From the NCBI GenBank assembly GCA_029207755.1, contig JARCOQ010000007.1, positions 682,001 to 746,000 of the forward strand: DNA of 64,000 nt, written 5' to 3'. This DNA comes from Chamaea fasciata. Taxonomy: Eukaryota; Chordata; Aves; Passeriformes; Sylviidae. This document shows, piece after piece, positions 12,601 through 18,960 of the stretch. Numbering within the stretch: the stretch's first letter is position 1; every line of letters starts with the position of its first letter. The notes under the pieces were generated by a model, which searched no databases, was not told the origin of the DNA, and saw only the letters and a list, made by a program, of their open reading frames with translations. The position numbers and the translations under genes are program-made.

Positions 12601-15600
12601 TCCATTGATACAGCACTTGGATTCTTTTCATCTCCGCTCTTCTGTTTTCCTCACAAGCACTTCAAAACAAGACTTGCAGAACGCTGTACATGCCTTCTTT
12701 GCACAAGACAGCCAACAAGCTCTTCCTTCAGGTTGTATTTTCCAAGACAATTCAACTCTTATGCTTCTTTCTTACAGATTGAACTAATGCCAGGCTCCTC
12801 TCCCCTTCCCTGGCTAACATTTTCCCTCCTCCATTCCTTTTCTGCCCTCCAAACACTTCAGCAGGCCACCTCTGCCAATTCTCCTGCTTAGCAAGATTTT
12901 TCTTTTCTTAATCTTAAAACTCCACAGAGTTTTTTAACCTCATTCTAGCAATATCAGCCTGCTCAACTTGAACAAACTACACATGGCCAGGGACTCTTTA
13001 GAAGGAAAGCAACCATTCACACGGCCGTGGAGTGACAGGACAAGGGGGAATTGCCTTAAGCCGAAGGAGGGTGGCTTTGGATGAGATATTGGGAAGAAAT
13101 TCTTCCACTGGCACAGGCTACCCAGTGGCTGCCCCAGCTCTGCAACTGTTCAAAGCCAGGCTGGATGGATCTTGGAGTCACCTGCACTAGTGGAAGGTGA
13201 AACCAGATGATCTCTAAGGTTCCTCCCAACCCAAACAATTTCACAATTCTATGATTAAATCTGTATTTGCAATAGACACAAACCACAGGAAAGGGAGAAA
13301 GGCAAAACCTCTGTCTCAGAGTTTAGATGACACCAACTTACACACACCTTCCTCTCTTTTCCCCATCCATTTTGAGCCTCCTTACCCTGCCAGAGTTCCA
13401 CGGTCCTGCACTGAGTTCATTCTCCTTGGCCTTGGGAACGGGAGGTGCTGGCCATGACTGTGCTGTAAGTGTGGGGATCTCTGGTCCAGACAGAGAATTT
13501 TCATCAAACACAGCAAAACTTGGAGTATTTGGAAGCTGCAGAGAAGCCTGAGGCTGGCTGCTTCTGTTTGGGTTCATGGCTATAAGCAAGAAGATTTATG
13601 TCAATTAACCTTCAACTGTCACATTGAATTGCAAATCTCATGTTAAAGAGATGAAACTCCTCCAACAACAGGTTGGTTTAGCACTTGAATGTACCTCTAA
13701 CTGCATCTCCCACACGACTAATGGGGGCTCTCACTTTCTTCTTCCCTCTGCCTTTCAGGTCTGCCAGTGAACTTCTCTGAGGCTCTGCAATTTCCAGCAA
13801 TCCCATACTGTCTCCATCAGCATTTTCCTCAAGTGCCAGTAGTGTCTGCCGAGAAACACGGGCCTGAAACTGCCTAGAAAAAAAACATCGGAGAAGTCAG
13901 CATAACCTTCCCTACTGCAGGAATCCAGGGGAGCACCTGAGCTCTTCCCTTACTTGTGATGAGCCTGGAGTTTGTCCAAAGGCTCAGCCTTGCGCTGCAG
14001 CCCTTCCTGGAATATCAGATCTGCTTTCCTGAAGCTGCCCCTGGCCTCGAGCGCCTCTGCCCAGGTGATGTAGAGCAGGGCCAGCGTGGTGCCGATCTCC
14101 TGGCTGCACAGGTAGCTGTACAAATCCAAGGGCTCGTTGCAGCAATCCCCCTGAAACGACCAGAGTGTGGCTGCAGTCACACGGCACTGCAGAGGGCTCT
14201 CAGGCAAAAGCTGCATTTCAACACCTCCAGCAAGACCCCAATGATTCCAATACAAGTCTGACAGGAGCAGCTCTAAGGCCAGCACACAGAACTTTATCAT
14301 TTCTTATTTGAATGTGAGGTAATTCAATGATTGAATTACACCTTAATTATATTCCTGAGAACAAACAGTTATTTTAGCTTCAGATGAAGTGTAGCACAAT
14401 CCTTGCCAGTTTTGGACCTGCTAAATTCACTCAGCAAGCTAAAGCTGGGGAAAAGCTGCTTTGAAAAGAAATGGACAACAAACATTACAGCAATGGAGAG
14501 ACAGGTAGGACCAGAACACGCTTAGCTTGCTTTAGAGTTTAAAAGGATGGGCATAGAAGACAGCTAGAAGCTAAAATATCTGGTAGGACAGATATAGTTA
14601 AGATATTGTGTCTTTAAATCACTTCTATTTCTCCTTAAATAAATATTTGAACTCTGTTCATTCAAGGCAGCTTTTCCAAAACAAAAATTTCTAGAGTTTG
14701 TAGCTGTCCAAAGTGAGCAAGCCTAAAAAATAGTCCTGGAACGAGAAGCAGAATTCAAGAGTAACATATTTGCAGAAAAATACGTCTAATAATCGCACTC
14801 GTTGTACCACACTGTTTGAACTCTTGTCACCAGAATCAGCTGAGTGCAGACAACATGACAAGGTCCCAAGGAAAAGCAGCGAGGTTCCCGAAACACTCAC
14901 AAACTTGAGCCAGAGATGAAGATAGCGAGGATCTGTGTAGTATCGCTGCTGCCCGTGGAGGGCTCTCACTGCCCTCTCCAGCACCGCTGCGAGGTTGCCG
15001 TCCTTGCCACCCCCCGGGAAGGCCTGCTCTGTCCACTTGATGTACCTACAGACACAATGGGTTCGTTGCAAGTCAGTGCTTAATAACCGGCTGTAACATA
15101 TAAAGAGAGTAAGAAAAAATAGGCGTAACATGGAAACACAATGTAATATTTAAAAACAATTATAGGACTGAGCTTTCAATGAGTTGCTTATTAAATTAGA
15201 ATGTTCCCCGTGTTTTTACAAGGATACCTCACCATTCAACTTTTTTCTGAAATAAGGGGAAACTTACCGCTCCCACACATCCAGAGGATCATCTCCAGAG
15301 TAAAATCGGATTTCTGCTTCAAACTCCCTACAACACAACACCATTCATCCAATAAATACATTTGTACCACTGTAGATTTACCTTGTATATTACAAACTAA
15401 GAGTTAACTACTAAAAAGCCCAGCCAAATCTCTCTAGTGTTTGCTGTTTAAATGCTGCATTGCAAACCTAGAAAGTTGAAGTCTGTGCTACACAACACCT
15501 GCAGTGAGTAGTTCTAGAGCGTGGTAATAGTATAGACATCAGTTACTAAACTTTTCATGACTTTTTTAAATGCTATGAGATTAGCACAGTTAAAGAAGAC

Positions 15601-15802
15601 ATTGGTAAAATGAGGAGGGAGGAAGATAAGGGGAAAGGAGCTGTTATAGCATCACTTACTGTTTTTTAAGCTGCACAGCAGTGTGGCTGGAGCAGTCCTG
15701 CTGAGCCAGTGCCTCTTGCAAGCTGGACATCACCCGTCCCTGCCTGAGGGGCTGCACATTCTCCTTGCTCAGCTCCCACTCGTGGCTGTCCTCCTGGGCC
15801 AT
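479..15802 (-). CDS. BUB1B: BubR1 mitotic checkpoint pseudokinase (whole gene, 19 coding exons, 3' end missing)
   Basis: BubR1 is a subunit of the mitotic checkpoint complex (with Mad2, Bub3 and Cdc20) that inhibits the APC/C at unattached kinetochores; it also recruits PP2A-B56. Nineteen exons on the minus strand join with consistent phases into 921 codons. In order they give KEN box 1 (residues 13-15), a TPR domain (about 25-180), KEN box 2 (about 293-295), the GLEBS Bub3-binding segment (about 379-410), a Lys/Glu-rich coiled coil (about 415-445), an ABBA-like FSVFD (about 515-519), the KARD (about 657-680) and a kinase N-lobe (from about 752) with an AIK lysine at 810 and HGD at 899-901. 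Human BubR1 has 1050 residues, so about 150 C-terminal residues (kinase C-lobe) are absent and should lie left of base 1. Orthology to BUB1B rather than BUB1 rests on the two KEN boxes, the [13 protein letters not shown] block and the degenerate catalytic loop. The start at 15802 is an inference; exon joins are inferred from splice consensus and phase. Confidence 0.95.
1358..1519 (-). CDS. BUB1B: BUB1B exon: pseudokinase N-lobe
   Basis: The exon encodes [20 protein letters not shown], then [20 protein letters not shown]. It matches human [20 protein letters not shown] and [20 protein letters not shown]. The acceptor is TTCTTGTAG|GT and the donor is AGG|GTCAGT (phase 0). Confidence 0.96.
1790..1905 (-). 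CDS. BUB1B: BUB1B exon: pseudokinase N-lobe, AIK lysine
   Basis: The exon encodes [20 protein letters not shown], then [19 protein letters not shown]. The terminal AIK supplies the beta3 lysine position (human VIK). The glycine-rich loop is not a canonical GxGxxG, consistent with BubR1 being a pseudokinase. The acceptor is CCACACAG|GA and the donor is AAG|GTAACA (phase 0). Confidence 0.93.
2053..2199 (-). CDS. BUB1B: BUB1B exon: pre-kinase linker and N-lobe start
   Basis: The exon encodes [20 protein letters not shown], a linker, then [12 protein letters not shown]. The end corresponds to human MPKLEIEKEIELG at the beginning of the pseudokinase. The acceptor is TTTTCTTAG|AG and the donor is CTGG|GTAGGT. 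Confidence 0.94.
2200..4227. other. BUB1B intron, AT-rich, no gene
   Basis: This 2-kb intron separates the KARD exon from the pre-kinase exon. I see no additional exon with splice sites, no CR1 and no tandem repeat. The plus-strand 108-codon frame at 3041-3367 has no recognisable domain. Confidence 0.6.
4228..4409 (-). CDS. BUB1B: BUB1B exon: KARD (PP2A-B56 docking)
   Basis: Joined to the previous exon this gives [26 protein letters not shown] fits the LxxIxE consensus for B56 binding, and the following serines and threonine correspond to human KARD phosphosites. Downstream, [12 protein letters not shown] matches human IKCLQIPEKLEL. The acceptor is TTTACAG|CCCC. The donor is assigned to ACTG|GTTAGT, which is weaker than usual but keeps phase 1. 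Confidence 0.92.
4410..5306. other. BUB1B intron, no gene
   Basis: This 0.9-kb intron lies between the EDTCDF exon and the KARD exon. No exon-like open frame with splice sites and no repeat were recognised. Confidence 0.6.
5307..5593 (-). CDS. BUB1B: BUB1B exon: conserved EDTCDF block
   Basis: The exon encodes [20 protein letters not shown], then [20 protein letters not shown] and, after a variable stretch, EGLSVKKL. It matches human [43 protein letters not shown] and TLSIKKLS. The final codons start the KARD. The acceptor is TTTTTCAG|GA and the donor is AG|GTAATT. Confidence 0.95.
5739..5875 (-). repeat. CR1 LINE 3' fragment
   Basis: In plus orientation it reads atcacagaatcccagagccg, then gggttggaagggacctt and ccaccc...gggcagggacaccttccac. 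These are the reverse complement of the avian CR1 3' end, so the element lies in the minus orientation, the same sense as BUB1B. It is 5'-truncated, which is normal for CR1. The left boundary is clear, but the right boundary fades into unique sequence. Confidence 0.85.
6075..6183 (-). CDS. BUB1B: BUB1B exon: basic/Pro segment and poly-Ala tract
   Basis: The exon encodes [20 protein letters not shown], then [23 protein letters not shown] matches human [26 protein letters not shown] looks like an internal RQPL duplication. The alanine run comes from a GCA triplet repeat (6079-6097). The donor is TGT|GTAAGG, preferred over a GTGTAA two bases away because phase then fits. Confidence 0.87.
6562..6646 (-). 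CDS. BUB1B: BUB1B exon: ABBA-type motif
   Basis: The exon encodes [20 protein letters not shown] and then [14 protein letters not shown] is equivalent to human FSIFDEF, the ABBA motif that contacts Cdc20 and cyclin A. The acceptor is TTCTTTACAG|AT and the donor is AG|GTAGAA. Confidence 0.9.
7436..7488 (-). CDS. BUB1B: BUB1B exon: short linker exon
   Basis: Fifty-three bases encode [18 protein letters not shown]. The acceptor is TTTTTCACAG|CG and the donor is GAGG|GTAAGT. It is included because both sites are strong and the phases (2 in, 1 out) match neighbours. It carries no recognisable motif. Confidence 0.8.
7769..7866 (-). CDS. BUB1B: BUB1B exon: low-conservation linker
   Basis: The exon encodes [20 protein letters not shown] and then [12 protein letters not shown]. 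Similarity to mammalian BubR1 is weak here, as expected for the disordered middle region. Support comes from good splice sites (TTTCCACAG|GC; AG|GTAACA) and phase continuity with both flanks. Confidence 0.82.
8369..8481 (-). CDS. BUB1B: BUB1B exon: coiled coil
   Basis: The exon encodes [38 protein letters not shown], a Lys/Glu-rich heptad-like helix. It corresponds to human [20 protein letters not shown]. The acceptor is TTCCTTAG|AT and the donor is CAG|GTATTG (phase 0). Confidence 0.92.
8752..8978 (-). CDS. BUB1B: BUB1B exon: GLEBS (Bub3-binding) motif
   Basis: The exon encodes [24 protein letters not shown], then [20 protein letters not shown] and RAEIYRKK. The last two form the GLEBS segment that binds the Bub3 beta-propeller and brings BubR1 to kinetochores. 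The tandem glutamates of EEIRAE are retained. The acceptor is TTTTTCAG|GA and the donor is GAAG|GTATGT. Confidence 0.96.
9184..10708. other. BUB1B intron, no gene
   Basis: This lies within the 1.7-kb intron between the GLEBS exon and the RPRGTG exon. No repeat family or exon was recognised. Short plus-strand frames have no known motif. Confidence 0.55.
10709..10803 (-). CDS. BUB1B: BUB1B exon: linker before GLEBS
   Basis: The exon encodes [20 protein letters not shown], then [11 protein letters not shown]. It aligns with human [32 protein letters not shown]. It is separated from the previous exon by 2.6 kb. The acceptor is TTCTGCAG|CG and the donor is AT|GTGAGT. Confidence 0.92.
10804..13022. 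other. BUB1B large intron, no gene
   Basis: This is most of the 2.6-kb intron between the KEN-box-2 exon and the RPRGTG exon. It is pyrimidine-rich in places, with no exon-like segment. A CR1 fragment lies at its upstream (right) end. Confidence 0.55.
13023..13258 (+). repeat. CR1 LINE 3' fragment (antisense to BUB1B)
   Basis: It contains gtgacaggacaagggggaat, agaaattcttccactggcac and tgatctctaaggttcctccc, then aacccaaacaatttcacaat followed by tctatgatt. All are CR1 3'-end phrases in plus orientation, ending in the ATTCTATG-type tail. It is inserted in a BUB1B intron about 130 bases from the KEN-box-2 exon. Confidence 0.93.
13386..13579 (-). CDS. BUB1B: BUB1B exon: KEN box 2 region
   Basis: Visible landmarks are [11 protein letters not shown] (human ITVFDENADEA, an ABBA-like FxVFDE) and [20 protein letters not shown], which contains the second KEN box. 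In known BubR1 this KEN and its flanking ABBA motifs block substrate access to Cdc20 on the APC/C. The acceptor is TTATAG|CC and the donor is AGG|GTAAGG (phase 0). Confidence 0.94.
13695..13873 (-). CDS. BUB1B: BUB1B exon: end of TPR and basic linker
   Basis: The exon encodes [16 protein letters not shown], an acidic stretch, then a basic [19 protein letters not shown]. This follows human [20 protein letters not shown]...KGKKTARAPIIRVGGAL. The basic cluster could carry a nuclear localisation signal (inference). The acceptor is TTTCTAG|GC and the donor is AGAG|GTACAT. Confidence 0.92.
13954..14150 (-). CDS. BUB1B: BUB1B exon: TPR domain, third part
   Basis: This exon encodes [20 protein letters not shown], then [38 protein letters not shown] in pieces. 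It matches the human segment LCNEPLDMYSYL...[25 protein letters not shown]. The acceptor is TTTCAG|GGGG and the donor is AA|GTAAGG. Confidence 0.94.
14151..14900. other. BUB1B intron, no gene
   Basis: This 750-base intron separates two TPR exons. No repeat or additional exon was recognised. Confidence 0.6.
14901..15045 (-). CDS. BUB1B: BUB1B exon: TPR domain, second part
   Basis: The exon encodes [17 protein letters not shown] and continues through ERAVRAL and [14 protein letters not shown]. It corresponds to human YISWTEQNYPQGGKESN...YYSDPRFLNLWLK. The acceptor is CTGTAG|GT and the donor is TTT|GTGAGT, leaving phase 0. Confidence 0.94.
15268..15327 (-). CDS. BUB1B: BUB1B exon: start of TPR domain
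   Basis: Sixty bases encode [20 protein letters not shown], close to human FEYEIRFYTGNDPLDVWDR. This is the first helix of the TPR fold that contacts KNL1 and Cdc20. The acceptor is TTGTAG|GG and the donor is CG|GTAAGT. Phases match both neighbouring exons. Confidence 0.93.
15660..15802 (-). CDS. BUB1B: BUB1B coding exon 1: start codon, KEN box 1
   Basis: This exon encodes [17 protein letters not shown] and continues to QLKK, matching the human N-terminal block [17 protein letters not shown]. The KEN degron-like motif binds Cdc20 and is essential for APC/C inhibition. The ATG has a strong context (G at -3, G at +4) and is the only in-frame ATG in the exon. The open frame continues upstream to possible acceptors at 15842/43 or 15821/22, so an earlier start in another exon cannot be excluded. 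The donor is CA|GTAAGT (phase 2). Confidence 0.88.
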
Positions 15803-17060
15803 GACCACCTCTCCTCCGATCCTGAACACTTCTCCTTTAATCCTGCGTTAACAAGAAATGAACGCCTGTAAGGCACGGTACTGACCTGAAACCTGACCGA
15901 GCCAGCTTTCCTCAGCCCATTCACACCGCTTAGATACCCAGCTTTTAGAGGGACTTGGGGGGTCAACTCCCCACTGCGGGAAATACATGAAAAAAGAGCC
16001 CATCCTGACAATGAAGAGCCGCAAGCAATGTTAGCAGCAAAAGCCGCTAAGATTAAGCCGCCTCCCTTCCCCAGTGATCGCTCCTTTCCCTGGCCCGAGA
16101 CCCCCACCCTCCTCACAGGGGCTGCCCACGGTGCGCTCCGGCCGGGGGGAGCCTCAGCCAGGCTTAGCCGGGACCCTCTGCTCCTTCACCGCTCAGACGA
16201 GCGGCTGCAGCAGGCGGGGGGCACAGCCGAGCCCCGACCCCTGCCGGGGGGCGGCGGGGACTCCCCGCTGGCACCGAGGGCACCCGAGGCTCTTGGCTCC
16301 CCGGGACGCACCGCCGCGGCCGGGACCGGGCACCCCGCGCTCTCCAGGCAGCCCCAGCGCCGTGCCGGCCACAAAAACACGTCTCCGAGCACCAGAGCCA
16401 CGAGCGCCAAGTACCTCATCCCCTCGAGCCCCTCAGGGACCCCTCACACCCACAGCCCCTCCGCCCTACACACCTCACCGCCCCTCACAGCCCCTCAGCC
16501 GCGCGCCCCTCACAGCCTACAGCGCCTCAGCCCCCAGCAGCGCCTCAGCCCCCCAAGCCCCACACACAGCTCACGCCTCCTCAGCCCCTCACGGATCCCC
16601 GAGCGCCTCTCAAGGACCCCACAACCATCAGCGCCACGCCCCTCACAGCACCGAGGGCCACCTCAGTCCCTTAGGGACCCCACAGCCATCAGTGCCGAGC
16701 ACTTCTCAGCACCTCACGGACCCCACAGGCCCCCCCGGATCCTCGGGGGCTCGTCACGGCCCACAGCCCCTCCCACAGCCCCTCAGCCCCACAGGCGCAC
16801 GCGCCCCTCACGGACTCCACAACCCGCAGCCCCGCACACTCCACAGGCCCTGAGGCCGCCTCGGTCCCTCAGGGACCCCACAGCCCTCAGCCCCTGCGCA
16901 CCTCTCACCCCACAGCGCCTCAGGCCGCCTTAGTCTCCCACACCGCAGGCGGCCCCCGTCCCGCGCGCCGCCCCCAGCCGAACGTTCCGCACTCGGCTGC
17001 CGGCGGGGCGAGCCACCCGCACAGGACCCCGGCAGCCCAAAAGCCGTAACGGCGGCCCCG
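15803..17060 (-). other. BUB1B: BUB1B 5' leader / intron 1 region
   Basis: The region runs from the inferred start codon back to the promoter. Acceptors for the first coding exon could be GTTAACGCAG|GA (exon from 15842) or TGTTCAG|GATCGG (from 15821). A GC-rich noncoding first exon probably begins near 17040. One possible donor is GGG|GTGAGAGG at 16907-16908, but the minisatellite offers many similar GTGAGG sites. No in-frame ATG was found in the candidate leader. Confidence 0.45.
16430..16930. repeat. Degenerate C-rich minisatellite in the BUB1B 5' region
   Basis: About 500 bases are made of diverged copies of motifs such as CCCCTCA, CAGCGCCTCAGCCCC and CTCA(G/C)GGACCCCACA(G/A)CC. The longer motif recurs near 16614, 16673, 16714, 16812 and 16871. 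Units are imperfect and of variable length. The plus strand is strongly C-rich, so the BUB1B transcript would be G-rich here. The open plus-strand frame of 301 codons across it is a by-product of this composition. Confidence 0.8.
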
Positions 17061-17190
17061 CCTCACAATTCAAACCTCTCCCACCTCCCCATTGGCCGCG
17101 CCCCGCCCCGCCCCGCCCCGCCCCGCCCCGCCTGATTGGCGCCGTCCTGCGTCGCCTCGGGCCATCATGGGAAATGTCGTTTTCAAGCGC
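17060..17190 (-). promoter_or_regulatory. BUB1B: BUB1B core promoter: CCAAT boxes, GC boxes, CHR
   Basis: Read on the minus strand, the order is a ZNF143-like ACGACATTTCCCATGATGGC (17155-17174 region), a CCAAT box (17135-17139), a run of GGGGC boxes, a second CCAAT box (17091-17095), then TTTGAA (17069-17074). Paired NF-Y sites upstream of a CHR element are the known layout of DREAM/MMB-regulated G2/M genes, which include BUB1B. No TATA box is seen. Transcription probably starts around 17040 (inference). Confidence 0.75.
17100..17131. repeat. (CCCCG)n GC-box microsatellite
   Basis: About six perfect CCCCG units lie between the two CCAAT boxes of the BUB1B promoter. On the gene strand they form tandem Sp1-type GGGGCGGGG boxes. 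The G-rich strand could also fold as a G-quadruplex (inference). Confidence 0.9.
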
Positions 17191-18259
17191 GGCCGCCGGC
17201 GGGGGCAAATAAATAATTTTATAATTAATGCGTTTGCTGTTAATCTCATCTGAAAGGCATACACTCTGTTCCTGCTCTGTGTTCCCGCCCTTTCCCTCTG
17301 CTCACCGCTGGCACTCGCCGATTCTCCGCGTTATTTCTCTGTCTTAAACTCATCCTTTTATTTTTCGTGGGGCGTTCACTTCGTGCATCTGGCCATGAGT
17401 TCTGCTTTGGTGTCACAAAGAACCTCCCTTTTTGGGTAACCCCGAAAAAGAAATCGCTCGCCACTCCCAGAAGTGGCTCCCAGAAGTGTATGGCCGTGTT
17501 AATGTGATGCTCAGCCCCATCAAATACCTTCTCTCCTACAGCATTCCAAGAAAAAAAACCTAATTATTCTGACAGGCTGTAGTGACTTACAGGAGTCTGG
17601 AGTGACTGGGAGTGTCCAGCACCACGCTGGACGGGGCTTGGAGCAACCTGGGATAGTGGAAGGTGTCGCTGTTCATAGCAGGGGGTGGAATGGGACAGGC
17701 TTTATGGTTCCTTCCCTCCCGGAACACTGTAGGATTTTAGGAATATCCCCTCACTGCTTCCTTTGCCGGAGCACCATCGCGCAGTGAGTCCAGGTTTTTT
17801 TTCCTGCGGTTTTTGACAGCGCACAGGGAAGAGCTCAGCAGGGACAGCCGGGACAGAGGGGGAAGCGCCGCACCGTGCCCTGCAGCACCCCCTCGTGTTC
17901 CCGCGGGGAACTGCAGCGAGCTGCGACCCGCCGCTCGCCTCCGGAGGACGAGCTCCTCCTAAAATCCAACATCTGCACGGGCTCAAGAGGACAGGTGGCT
18001 TTCTCCCTTCGCGTTCAGGATCTGCAAACACTCACGTATGAGGCAGCTGCAAAAAAAAAAAAAATTATTGCCACGGGCTTGGACAGGAATATCCCGCAAG
18101 GAACGCAGCTGCCCGCTGTTATTGGAAGTGTGATCAATAACAGAGATGTTTGTAATAAATAACGCCGATTTTTTTCCACAACTGCCCTTAACTCACAAAC
18201 TCTGAAGGCCTTTGTGATGCCTGTGACTAATGAAGCTTTTGTTCGCACACAAGAGACGA
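17191..18259. other. Intergenic region between BUB1B promoter and CpG island
   Basis: No coding exon was recognised on either strand. It contains one CR1 fragment and a 14-base poly-A run at about 18051-18064. Small frames on both strands show no domain. Confidence 0.6.
17605..17736 (+). repeat. CR1 LINE 3' fragment
   Basis: It reads ggacggggcttggagcaacc, tgggatagtggaaggtgtcg, then gcagggggtggaatgggaca. These are CR1 3'-end phrases in plus orientation. The terminal 'ggttccttccctcccggaac' is diverged. Confidence 0.88.
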
Positions 18260-18502
18260 GCTGTGACCATGGCGTCGGTGCGGGGTTGTTCCTGTGTTAC
18301 ACGCGCAGCAAAGTCACGACAGACCCCGGCTCAGGGACAGCGGGCGGACGGGGCCCGGCCGAGCCGTGCGGGGCTGTGACGTGAGCGCACGTGTGTGTGT
18401 GACGGCCAGCGACCGTCGCCGCTCCCAAGGCGCGGAGGTGGCCGCAGGTCAAAGTCGGCGACGCCCAAGAGGGCGGCCCGGGCCCGGCTGCTGCCAGCAC
18501 AC

Positions 18503-18750
18503 AAGATGGCGCGTCCGGGCAGAACTCACGTGATGCCCTACCTAAGATGGCGGCCCGCACCGAAAGGGCCTTTCTGCCAGAAAGCAAGATGGCTGCCCCG
18601 GGCTGACGTCACGTGATTCCGTATCAAAGATGGCCGGCTGCCCGGAAATGGCTTCGCCAATGCACACACGGAAAGTTTGGGCGGAAGTCACATGACCGCG
18701 CCTAAGATGGCGGCTTAGGCTTACCGTTCCCTTTCCAATATGGCGGCACT
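18503..18750 (+). repeat. Tandem E-box/YY1 modules, about 80 bp each
   Basis: Two clear copies (18503-18585 and 18586-18668) and a diverged third (about 18669-18750) each carry an E-box followed by AAGATGGC. E-box to YY1 start-to-start distance is 17, 17 and 15 bases. AAGATGGC-type motifs start at 18503, 18544, 18586, 18627 and 18704, and AATATGGCGGC at 18737. The first four are spaced 41-42 bases apart, so each unit contains two motifs. Confidence 0.82.
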
Positions 18751-18807
18751 TCGCGTATGCGCTTTGGACAGGGAGAAAAAGCGCGCGGGCCGGAGGCGGC
18801 GGCAGCA

Positions 18808-18951
18808 ATGGCGGCGCGGCCTCTGTGGCGGTCGCTGAGGCGAGAGGCCCCTGAGGGGGCTCCTCGAACCGCGCCGAACCCCGAACCCGGGTCTCCTGCA
18901 CCAGCACTTACAGCTCCTACGCTCGGGAGTGGATTAATTAAGGTCTTTTAG
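18808..18951 (+). CDS. Possible small ORF downstream of the CpG island
   Basis: From ATG 18808 (context gcaATGG) the frame reads MAARPLWRSLRREAPEGAPR and closes after 47 residues at a TAG. The N-terminus is Arg-rich and nearly free of acidic residues, like a mitochondrial presequence, but such strings are common in GC-rich DNA. I do not recognise it. It could be a chance ORF, a leader-encoded peptide or part of a first exon. Confidence 0.2.
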   Translation: MAARPLWRSLRREAPEGAPRTAPNPEPGSPAPALTAPTLGSGLIKVF

Positions 18952-18960
18952 TCCTTGTTA

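Larger units (their letters stand above)
18260..18960. promoter_or_regulatory. Orphan CpG-rich promoter-like island
   Basis: This GC- and CpG-rich block carries CACGTG E-boxes (18527, 18610), a full CRE TGACGTCA overlapping an E-box (18604-18611), an ETS site GCGGAAGT (18681-18688) and a series of YY1-type AAGATGGC motifs. The motif mix is typical of housekeeping promoters. YY1 motifs in the ATGGCG orientation suggest rightward transcription (inference). No coding gene was recognised on either side, so the transcript it drives is unknown. Confidence 0.65.

Noticed and set aside
16186..16419. Minus-strand ORF MRYLALVALVLGDVFLWPAR as a BUB1B first exon
   Set aside because: It looks like a signal peptide but has no similarity to the BubR1 N-terminus, and no donor joins it in frame to the KEN-box exon convincingly.
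16028..16933. 301-codon plus-strand ORF (Pro/Ser/Arg-rich)
   Set aside because: It spans the C-rich minisatellite, and overlapping frames are open too. The protein is a low-complexity readout of the repeat, with no domain.
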